Assembly (NCBI GenBank): GCA_037039925.1
Contig: JAXRKP010000203.1
Coordinates: 38,501-102,500 of the forward strand
Source: Doris montereyensis
Taxonomy: Eukaryota; Mollusca; Gastropoda; Nudibranchia; Dorididae
DNA length: 64,000 nt
Reading direction: 5' to 3'
The notes below the pieces were generated by a model that saw nothing but the letters and a program-made list of their open reading frames with translations, searched no databases and was not told where the DNA came from. Made by a program: the position numbers and the translations under genes. The stretch's first letter is position 1. Every line of letters begins with the position of its first letter. Below, piece after piece: positions 45,552 through 55,900 of this stretch.

Positions 45552-46600
45552 AGATAACACACGCAGAAACAGAGAAATGCAGGCATCTGTATTGTAAAAG
45601 TAAAGGACAGTTACTCTCGTCGGCTAGACCTCAAACGCGATTAAAAACCACTCACATTCACATAAAAATGATGTATTGACACTATTAATGGCGACTTGTT
45701 TTATTCTAGAGGGGGGATTCCTTGTGATTCCGTGTGATTCTGTGAGATTCCGTGTGATTCCGGTAATTAGCACTACCGATTTACTCGCCTCACAGTCCTT
45801 TGCTATCTCTTAAAGTCATACATCTGGAATCCTCATGTTCTAAGCTTTAACATGGTAGGCCTATATATAACACTTGTAAGAAATATAATATGTACATTTT
45901 GACAAAAGAGGGAAATGGGGATGGACCATTTTGTAAAACCTGCCTTATAGTAAAGATGGTTTGATAAATATTTAAGTATCATCTCTTTATTTTAGGCCTA
46001 GATTGAAAGTCACCAGCGGATAAAAAAAATTGGACCCCATATTATGGAAGTCCTACCGAGAATTGAATTTAAACTGTTAAACTAGGGATTATATTCGCTT
46101 TCTCAGACTTGCTGGTGGGAAATTTTGGAGGTGATGATGTGTCAGTACAACACTTTCAGCAGTGATCTAGAATATAACAACTCATAGCTGCTAAAAATAA
46201 AATGTTATTTATCCCAAAAATTTGATGACTAACAACCAAGATAGATCTCATAATCACCTCCAAATCTTCAATTTACCTTTATTCCTGGATACATTTTAGA
46301 GAAACCATAATATATTGCACGGTGTGATTCCAAATCCCCACTGGTAAGCATCTCTTTAGCTCCCTCAGCTGTTTGTCCTTTCACTTTTTTATCTAACTTA
46401 TGATCCTCGAAGATTTGTTTCACTTGGACACCCCCTCTCTGGGCCAATGCAATGCTGACTGCCAGCAACTCTTTCATGCTCACTCTTTCTTCTCTTTTGA
46501 AAAAGTCAGGAAAACCAAACAAGTAAATTGGGGCGAGGATAAGTCCAATAACAAAAATTACAACCCCAATGGGATTTAGCCTAACGTTTGCCGGCGCCAT
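37540..46600 (-). CDS. BPNT2: BPNT2/IMPAD1: Golgi-resident PAP 3'-phosphatase (5 exons)
   Basis: Exons on the minus strand: 46600-46277, 43188-43023, 39732-39637, 38705-38539 and 37802-37540 (stop). All borders are GT/AG, giving about 338 residues (human 359). The protein opens with a signal-anchor helix (residues about 10-30, [20 protein letters not shown]), as in the type II Golgi enzyme. Inositol-monophosphatase-fold marks follow in order: TSGD, ISEEH (acidic metal ligands), [12 protein letters not shown] (metal and lithium site), [18 protein letters not shown] and [12 protein letters not shown] (second metal Asp). The enzyme hydrolyses 3'-phosphoadenosine 5'-phosphate, the by-product of sulfation, to AMP in the Golgi lumen. 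The start is well placed (CAGCATGGC context). A missing base near 38560 breaks exon 4; with it, the exon reads into LAGGAG and joins exon 5 in phase. It is head to head with UBE2W. Confidence 0.94.
37905..38093 (+). mobile_element. SINE family 2, 3' body
   Basis: This ends with CCTGCACTTATGCAGGGATA, then CAGACTATAAATCCATCTTT, matching 42815-42995 and, inverted, 63367-63640. The bare tail also occurs at about 13155-13185. It lies in BPNT2 intron 4, antisense to the gene. Confidence 0.6.
40060..42800. other. BPNT2 intron 2 sequence with a recurring GGTTRCRGAATCAC word
   Basis: No exon or known element is visible. A GGTTGCAGAATCAC-like word occurs at 40105, 40283, 40461, 40481 and 42330, all on the plus strand; the sequence between the copies does not align. 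The rest is AT-rich and unremarkable. Confidence 0.4.
42815..42995 (+). mobile_element. SINE family 2, 3' body
   Basis: This shares AGCTATAGGTAGGAAAAGAT, GTGCCTAACATACTGC and CCTGCACTTGTG with the copy at 37905-38093 and ends just before BPNT2 exon 2. It is decayed relative to 63367-63640. Confidence 0.55.
44981..45778. mobile_element. DNA transposon, 798 bp, 8-bp target duplication
   Basis: ATTTACTC occurs immediately before (44973-44980) and after (45779-45786). The ends GGGTATTACTAAATACCAGA and, inverted, CGGTAGTGCTAATTACCGGA form imperfect terminal inverted repeats that continue into GAATCACA. The paralogous copy at 54787-55140 shows the uninterrupted site. A second copy of the right terminus (GGTAATTAGCACTACCGAT) is internal at about 45270-45290, followed by a long GA tract. 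There is no transposase frame. The 8-bp duplication suggests hAT, but the termini are not diagnostic. Confidence 0.78.
45340..45550. repeat. Long GA microsatellite
   Basis: A GAGA/GGGAGA tract with one pure (GA)n block of about 80 bases at 45470-45548. It creates spurious Ser/Leu-repeat frames on the minus strand. It lies inside the 798-bp transposon. Confidence 0.9.
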
Positions 46601-46960
46601 GCTGGCAACTATAGATGAAGCTAGTCAAAGATCATCAGGATTAGAACGTATTTGTTTTTCTGAACACCCCTGATTTAATTTGAAAAATGTCAATGAATCA
46701 TAATAATTTGTTGCAATACCTCCTTGTTTGAGATTTTAGTCCTTGATTATATAATATTCGAAACTAATTGTAAACAAATAGACCTATACCTCTTCAGGAA
46801 AACGAAGCCACTTTAGGTCAAGTAGAGGCTAGGGTTGTGAATGCTGGAGCTAGAAAAGGTCTTTTCTAACCATTTGTAAGCTTTTTAAGTACATGTATTC
46901 TAAATCTTTGTCTAGACCAAGATCTAACATTTCAGAGATTTACCATATACTGAATTCAAG
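46601..46960. promoter_or_regulatory. Probable bidirectional promoter, BPNT2 / UBE2W
   Basis: Only 360 bp separate the start codon of BPNT2 (46600, minus) from that of UBE2W (46961, plus), and neither gene shows an upstream coding exon. Both 5' UTRs and core promoters must fit here unless a non-coding first exon lies elsewhere. No TATA box at a persuasive position or CpG-rich core stands out by eye. Confidence 0.6.
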
Positions 46961-49900
46961 ATGACTTCAATGGAGGTAAGATAGACATGTTTGTAAATGA
47001 ATTTGGAGTCCAGGGGGTTCTTTTCTCTGTCGATATGATATGGTAGATTAGTAAAATATTAGTAACAACAGCTGCAGGTTCTGTCTGGCTTTAGATTAAG
47101 ATTCTTATAATAAAATATTATCTAATGTTAGAATCTAGATTTTAGATCTATTCTAGATCTAGATTTAGCTCATTTGGCATCTTGTTTCATTCGTTGTAAG
47201 CAAGTTAACAATATAAACCTAGAGTACAAAAGATGGCATGTCAAAAGATGTAAATCTAGATTCTAGATCTTACTTACTCATTGCCCAAATGCCAGTTGGC
47301 ATGTAGATTGTAGGGCAGCAATGAAGGATTTCCATCTCTCTCTTTTCATGGCAAGCGTCTTTATGGAATTCAAGGTTTCGCCCCACTCTTAAATCTCATT
47401 CTCTGCTGTTCTTCTTCTAATTGTCTTTGGTCTGCCACGTCTCCTTTTTCCTTCAGGGATCCAATGTAGGGCAGTCTAGTCTTGGTGATGCTCTCTTCTT
47501 CTTTTCTTAAAACCTGTAAGCTTGTTTGAAATTTTGTTTGGCCAAAATATATGTTGGATTTTTCACAGGTATTTGGTGTGGAATGAGGATAACTTGTTCA
47601 TATCTCTGTCTGTCATCCTCCAGCATTCAGATCCATATCTGTAGAGTTGATAGGACACAGCTTTGGTAGACTTTTAGTTTTGTTTTAATATTATATTATT
47701 TTGTTTTCCATACATTTTGAAGGAGTTTCTTGCTTTGTTTAGACGTCTGTTAACTCTCTCGAGTCCGACTAAAGGAGATTGAAGCGTATTTGACCGATGA
47801 CAAAGTGGGTCATTGACATTGTCAGTATTTTCATTATAAATTTGAGTTTTGTATTGTTTTTGCCCCAGAAGTGATAAAGAAGGTCTAAATTTATGGTTTA
47901 TAACAAAAAATGTACATAGAATCACATTTGAAAGAAAAAATTGTGTGTAAACACGACGCGTTTCTTCGACGCTGCATCGCATCGGCCACCATTTTTGTTT
48001 ACCTTTCTGACGACGTGAAATCAAACTGCTGCTTCAAACATGGGATAATTTTGATTTAGACGACTCCTCTAGTGATTCAGAGGAAGTCTGGATCTCTGGT
48101 TGGATTTATCTGACCAGGAGGGGAGGAAAATAATCCGCCATTGAGAGGCCTACTGAGCGTATTCCAAACGTAAGTATCCTCAATGTCGATAGTGTGGTTG
48201 TGATATGTTCTGATGCATATTATTAGGTTATTGTGAATAGAATCCATAATTTTTTCACATTAAGCTACATTTTCAGATAAAATACTGTGGAAAAGATATG
48301 TGTCTGCATCATAATTTAGATTTATAGATTAGATCTATCTACTAAACTAGGGTGGCCTACTTATGAAATTTAACCTCAAAGTCAGGTCAGGGTCACGCCC
48401 ACCTTATCAGCTGTGTGTGTTAGAACAAGATCAGTTTACTGTTTAGGCCTACTCTTTTTCTTGCTCTAGAAACTGATACATGTGGTTGGCCTAGCTGCTA
48501 GATCTGAGTTAACGTTTTTATGTAGATCTAGATTTTAACTCATTTCTCTGTAATATTTGAATGATAGATCTACATGTATTGAGCAGCCTATAATACTTTT
48601 ATTTCCTAAATAGCTTTTTTACTTGAAATTTCCTCCTTTTTGTTCAGTCCTACGGGTTCAAGTAAATAATAGAACTGGGCATTAGGTAATGAGGTATGGT
48701 GACGAGGACAGAGGATCTGATTTGCAAATTCCTGCCTTCCGTTCGAGAACCCCTCAGGCCTTCTATTGCCAGAAAACCAGACTAGAGAAGACACAGATGA
48801 TTACATGACTCTAGATAAAATAATGTATCCCAGTAAAAAAGAAGGGTCTGGATGGATGCTCAAGGGCATAATTATAATTTGGTTTCATTACATTATAATA
48901 TTATTTATCGATTAGTTATTTTTTGTAAGAAGACAACCTCTATCACGTTGATGCTACTCCTGATTCTGGTTGAAACCAAGGTTCACATTATTCTCTTCCT
49001 GTCAGGATCCGACACCATTCCATTATAGGTATTCTATTGGAAAGGAGGGGGTTTGTTAACATTCTGGTTGGGAAAATAAATAGTAGGTCTGATTTAACAT
49101 TATGTTTCTGAAGTCAGCCTTTGAGATAATCTCAGTTGTTTAGCAGAAGAACTCTATTTAATATTTGACATACTATTATAAGATTCTTCTGCTCTGAAAT
49201 TTCCTTGGGGCCTGGGCCATTTATACAATGGGCTCGACAAGATTGCTAAAACAATTAGGATAATATCATAAGGAATTATGATGTCATTTTTGTTATTGAT
49301 ATTGTATGTACATATGCAGCTGAATCCCTTTTTATCATTTTGTCATTCATTTCTTTGTTTACAGATGTTGATACATATGATATTCAATGAATTTAGAGGG
49401 TATTTTTGTTTTGTATTTTCTTTTTGCAGGTTCATTCTTCAAACTGTTCTTCACAGCAACTCTCATGAACATGCTTTGTAATTATACAAACGCATATCAT
49501 GAGATACAGGCAGCCAATAAGCCGTCCCTGGCATGTTACTGGGTAGACCTGACCCCTCAAGAACTGTACAATTTTTTTGCTCTTCTTATGTATTTGAGTT
49601 TGGTTCAAGTTCCAAGAATTGAATTATACTGGTCAACAAAAATTCTTTTCCATGATCTGTGGGGAAGGGCTTTTATGTCTAAGTTTAGATACAAACAAAT
49701 CCAGTCTTTTCTCAAAGTCTCCGACCCCAGTACGGAGAATAGGACAGATAAAATTACAAAAGTTTGATTTCTGGCCGAGTGTATTAGAAGAAAATGTATG
49801 AACAGATTAGTATAGATGAAAGGATGGTGGCTAATAAGGGAAGATATAGTTTTAGGCAATATATTAGAGATAAACCAACTAAGTGGGTAATGAAACTCAG

Positions 49901-52900
49901 GGCTTTAGCAGATTCGATTACGGGGCATACACATACTATTTTGATGTTTACCTAGGAAGGCGAGAAAACACTGGATTTAGTTTAGGTTATACTGTTGTAA
50001 TGAATCTATTTAGATGTCTGTTTAGACAAGGTTACAAACTATTTTTAGACAACTTTTATACATCTGTTTTGTTATTTGTTGATTTAGTGAAAGAAAGTGT
50101 TCTTGCATGTGGTACAATTTTGGCAAACAGGAAAGGTTTTCCGGTGGAATTAAAAAATCACAAACAATTTAATAAAGATAGTGAAAGGGGGGTATGAGAT
50201 GTATTAGAGAGGCAAATGTAGGGTTTATTCAGTGGAAAGATAATAAAGTAGGTAATATTATAACAACCATGCACAATGAAATATCGGACACATTTTTTTG
50301 TAAGAACAGTAGCAAGTAGGGATTATAATAGATTTATGGGTGGGGTGGATAGATCTGATCAGATGATTTCTAAATATAAAGTTTAAGAAGAACAACAAAA
50401 TTTTGGAAAACATTTATGTACCTCATGTTAGATGTTGCTAGGGTAAATGCTTTTATAATGTTTCAAGAATTTAGAAAACTCCCACAAAACATAAATAGAC
50501 CAGAGCTTTTTTTACTACAAAATGTTACCGTCTTTATAAAGTAGAAAGAAAATCTAATAACGTATGTAAGAAATGTAATAAGCACTTCTGTTATAACAAA
50601 AATAGAAATTGTCTAGTCGATGATCACCCCTTGGTCCTGGAGATCTAATTGTAAATTAGTCTTTTTGATTTTGTAGGTTTGGTTTCATCATCCTTTCCTT
50701 TTTTCATAGCGGTTTTTTCTCTCTCATTCAATTATTTATATATAAATGTTTCTAAATTATTCAATACCAAGGAATCAAAATGCAGTACTTTTAGATTATT
50801 GTAATTATACTGGAAGACTATTATAAATAGTTGTTGTTTCCTTTGTTGATCAGTACAATTCAAATCATGTTCATTTGATTATTACATTTTGATTTTTTTC
50901 ATCCTCGAGAATGTATTTTCTTCTCTATCAAGGTCTTTTTTCTCCTTTTTCAAGGGCTATATCCTTTCACATTGTTAATAGTGTCAAATTGATCCTTCTG
51001 TAAAAGAACAATGACAAAAAATAGTCATTGTGTGTAGCTCTTTTTTTTTTTCCAATTTATTTTCCTAAGGTGTGACTTGTTACATAACAGTGTTATATGT
51101 CTCTATTGATTGAAAGGACTATTTATGATCCACTTCTTTTGTAATATCCCACTAAAGCAAGTAAGAATATAAAAAGCATCAGTTCATGTCAATTTATAAG
51201 CTTTTCACTCCTATTTTTTGCGCAACTCGCTAAGTCACCCAATTTTCTTTAACGTTTTTCCACTTTCTTATCATGTAGGACAAATATTTGCAAAATCATT
51301 GCTTGTACTCCTTTTTCATACAAATATGGACAGAAGATGTAATAGTCTGTATTCATCAATGGAATAAACAAATATTTCGATTCTATGTACAAATTATATT
51401 TTTTCCTCATACTGTTCCTCTTGCATGTAAAATTTGTGCATTATCGTCTAAAAATAGTAACGAGAAATAGGTCACTGTTGTTGTTGACATTAATTCAAAC
51501 AAAATTTTGATTGTGTCACTTGAAAGGACAATTCGTTCCAAACAAATCCATACCAAAAATGTCTACATTTTGTGGTTCTTTGGATCCAACGCTACTTGTG
51601 ACAACGCTGTCTAAAAATATATGTAAATTCCTTGGTTGTTTGTATGCTATTGTTATTGATGAGGCTTGGAGAGGGATTTTGTATATTTAATGTCATTAGG
51701 TCAGATTTTGTAAGGCTTGTTTTTAAACCTATCTGTTGACCAAAAGAGCTTAGCCGTGATGTTTTCTCTTGGATGTGATGATGTGAGTGTGCCAATAGCA
51801 CCAATCATCAGCAAAATCTATTTCCTCTAGCGAATCTAATTCCTCTGTGTTGATCACTGGTTGCTTCATCACCCAGTCTATAGCAATAATGAAGATGGTT
51901 GCTGACATCACGCACCCTTGTCTGAAACTTGTTTTGATTTCAACATTTTGATTGCTATTTCCAAGTTTACATATCAATTCATTGTTGAAACTTTAAATGC
52001 GCTGAACAAGATGTAGGGGTATTCCATAATTCCTTAGAATTTTTCAAAATCAATGAAGTTTTTATACAGTTGTCTCTGCCATTCATTGCATTGCTCTCTA
52101 TCATGTTTCTTAATGTGAAAATTTGGTCCGAGCAGTTTCTTCCTTTCCTAAACCCTGCCTGTTCATTTCTTATGTAGGTTTCAACGGCGTTTGATATTTG
52201 TTGTATTATTACTTTTGCAAGAACTTTACTTGGGATAGACAGGAGTGTTATTCCCCTCCAGTTATTGCAGTGCCGCAAATTGCCTTTTTTGGGGAATCTC
52301 TATTATTATACCTTCATTCCATTCTTCTGGAATTTTGGTGAAGAGTGGATGCAGTATTCTTGCTGCAAAAGCGGGTTCAGCTTTAAGAAGTTCAGCGTTT
52401 TAAGTTGTCCATGCCTGGGGCTTTTCCATTCTTTAGAGTTTTCATAGCTACTGTTATTTCATTTAAGCTAGGTGGTTTTATAGTTATATTCAAATATTCT
52501 TGTGCCTTTTCAATGCTTGCTTCTGTTGGAAGTGGTGGCTTGTCTAAAATTTCCATAAAATGTTCGGACCATCTTGCATCTTTTTCAGCCTCAGTCATGA
52601 GAAGCTCTCCTTGTTTGTGTGTAATAGGCGGGTCTGAAGTTCCTTGATATTTTCCACTTATTATTTTTGCAATTTTATAAACTCTGCCTTGGTCTCCCAC
52701 TCGTGACGCTTCTTCTGCTTCATTGGCAAGTCTGTCCATGAATGATTTTTTGTCTTGTCTTGCACTCCTTTTGAATTCTTTTTTTATTTCCTGGTATTGA
52801 GTTGACAATCTTTCTTTCAATCTGCTTGATTTTGCATCAAGTATTTTCTTCTTAATTCCCTTCCTCTTTTCAATTGTTTTCCATGCGTCATTTGATAGCC

Positions 52901-55900
52901 ATTCTTTCCTTTTGTGTCTTTTTGTTGTCTCTAAGTAGGAGTGTTTGATAGTGCTCCATCTGCTGTTTATTGATCATTTCCATCACATGGTTTGTCATCA
53001 GTTAGCACCATCAGACTTATCATAAAAGTTTTTGGCTGTATTAGGATCTTTAAGTTTGTCCGTCGTATTGTTCTCTGCCTTTTCCTGTTGTATTTGCTTT
53101 TCTCAGTTTGATTTTTAGATTTGCAACCACTAGATGGTGGTCACTTCCAATGTCAGCTCCTCTTTTTATTTTCACTTCAAGAAGGGTTCTTCTCCATGTT
53201 CTATTTATGAAAAGATGATCGATCTGGTTTCTATACCTTCTATTTGGTGAACACCATGTAGGAGTGTGTATGTATTATATTATAAAATACATGAACTTTA
53301 AGATAAATTTTGATGCCAAATTTGGTATTATTTTTTCAATTTTAAAATTTGTCAAAATGGGTTCCAAAAAGGAAACGTTGTTCAACTGAGTATTTTCCGT
53401 CATATATGTTTTTCAGGCCTGTATATTTTGGTCATTTCCACCAATCTTGCTTTAATCATTTTCACCATTCTGACACGATGAGAGACTCAAGACACCAGAC
53501 TGTGTTATTTGGCAAGGATCATAATAAGTGGCTTAAATTATCAAGGCATGATTTTAGATGTCCTTTTATACCTTCATCAGATCTTTTTTGAGAGGGTGGA
53601 TAGACACACTATGGAGGTTTCTGAGTGATTTTAAGGCTTCCTTTGCAATGATCAAGAAAGCAAGAGAAAAGTCATAAACTTAACTTTCTTTCGAGTTGCA
53701 AAGCAGTGTCGTGTCAACTTTCATTTCATCCAAACTTTTCACTTAAATTTGAGATTTTGAAATAAAAACTTTAGCTTTAAGAGCAATAATGTGTGTAGCT
53801 CGTTAATGTAATGTATCCACATACAGAGAAATGCTGACAAGGATAAATGTAAAGAAGACGTTTTGATTTACGAATACAGTAGTCTCTGCCAAATTGCACG
53901 CCGCTAAAATGCACAATGATTCGTCATAATGCACGTTTTTGTTTATATAACCAAATTTTACAACGCTAATTACTGCCTAGTTTTACGAATGTCCCGTAAC
54001 TGTTACGGAATAGTTATAATGCTAATTACGGCAATGTGAAACCACGTAAGGCAAATTAAGAATTTTGAGAGTACGAGCGTGCGGGGGGGGGGTTCAAATT
54101 TTTAAAAATTAAGCTGCAAAATGATCGGTTCCATACGGGAGGTCTAGAAGCCTAGTACAATGATGACGATTTTACATCACAGCTTTGCACACTGTCTTAT
54201 ACGCATTCTATCAAGAGGAGAGAAAATAATACTAATAGCACAGGTTTAAGTAGAGTTCAAGATTTCTCAGCTTCCATTCCCATCCCACCCCGTATTCCGC
54301 GAAGCAATTATCGATCGATGAAAAGACAAGTTTGGGTTAGTCTATCGGGGTGGGGAGAATCGAGATCTTGAACATTTTTCACGGCGCTCTATGAGAATGA
54401 ACATCGTCAGAAAGGCATAGGTGTGGGGGTATATATTCGATGTGCTGTTGGATGGGACAACGAGGCGACACCCTTTGCGAGAAAAAAAAAAAAAATTGTC
54501 GGGAAAACATCTTTTCGATGTGATTTTTGTTGCATTTATCTTTCTCTCTTTCTTTTTCCTCCCTTTCTTTCTCTGTCTCCCTCTGGGCAAATCAGTCTAT
54601 ACTTATTGCATCCTCACTCGTTACATAAGCCGTGAAGTTTATTGGTATTAGCAGAATGTCAGACATGATAAAACCATAATGCAATGACAGAATTTTACCA
54701 AAAGAAACAAGGCAAAAATGAATCGGATCGCGTGAATCATCAACGGTAAGGCACCGGCCATAGACTTCACGCCCAACGTGTCACTGAACACAAATGCAGA
54801 CTTCATATCTTATTTAAAACTAGGGAATAGCCAGAGAACTCTTCTGTCCAGATGCCACAGCGTTGCGTCACTAAATAAACGCCAGGGAAACCCTCGGTAG
54901 ACTGATCTGGGCCTATCGTTGCGCCCTTGCTCTCGACCAAGATTTTCTCAGTTGACTGAAAAACATGACTTTTAAAAAGCTAATTTACTCGCCTCACAAG
55001 AATTTGCTTTCTCTTGAAGCCATATATCTGGAATCCTCAGGTTCTAAGCTTTAACATGGTATATATAACATTTGTAAGAAATATAACATTTAAATGAGAA
55101 AAAAAAAGAGCGAAATGGGAAAGGACCATTGTGTGCAAGCTTTTATAACTAGGATTGAATTTTACCGTTAAATGGGTACTTAGATTGATATTCAGACCCA
55201 AATTCTTAAATGTTAAGGATGTTACTAATTTTCATTTGAAATTACAAAAAAAGAAGGGAGCTGTTACTAAATTTTGAGGTTGAACCTAGGCAGGTCTGTA
55301 ATTACCCCTTCAAAATGCAACAATGACTAGCTTGATTTCGCCAAAATGCAACACGTTTTTGCAAGTTTGTTTTCAATTCGTTAGAGAGTCAATCATGTGA
55401 AAAATTATCTAATAACCTCTTTCTGCCTTGTCCCAGTGACAAAATATGTCACACACAACGGCAAATCTAGCTAGGATTCTGTTAGGAAGGTACAAGTGGA
55501 GCAAGACAATTTTATCTAGATGTTGATGTAGACCTAGACACAATCTAGAAACGCCAATGCTCAATTAATAATTACAACAAAGATGTTTGTTATACTCACA
55601 GTTGACAATCAATGAGGTGAAGCAAATTCGCAATGTTGGTATATAAATGTTGAATCAACATGTATTTCTCTCGCACTCCCAAATCATAGATAAAATGTCC
55701 TTTTATACTTAAAAAAAAAGACTCTTCTAGAAAAGGAAATCTCCAGAACATTCAAGAAAATCCTGAAGCTTCGATATGATTCTACAGATTACTAAATAAA
55801 AATCTCTCCCTCCAGATATAAACGAATCGATACTATTACTAGAGTGTTACACACTCACTAGGGCTCAGCACACACGAAGATCGATTACGTCGTGGGTTTT

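Larger units (their letters stand above)
44766..45945. repeat. Unclassified dispersed repeat R, copy 1 (interrupted)
   Basis: Segments 44766-44980 and 45779-45945 together match the continuous sequence 54787-55140 (shared words include GTCACTAAATAAACGCCAGG, AAAACATGACTTTTAAAA and TTCTAAGCTTTAACATGGTA). A 798-bp DNA transposon sits between the halves. Both copies have the same orientation and lie in introns of the two divergent genes. Confidence 0.8.

Noticed and set aside
45179..45586. Ser/Leu-repeat frames of 93-135 residues
   Set aside because: Translation of a GA microsatellite inside a DNA transposon.
51592..52820. Separate small genes on the minus strand
   Set aside because: They are consecutive fragments of one LINE (linker, RT fingers, palm and thumb) broken by frameshifts.
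53349..53591. 80-residue frame MSKWVPKRKRC...
   Set aside because: No recognisable domain or splice context, in AT-rich intron DNA beside a truncated LINE; kept out of the gene list.
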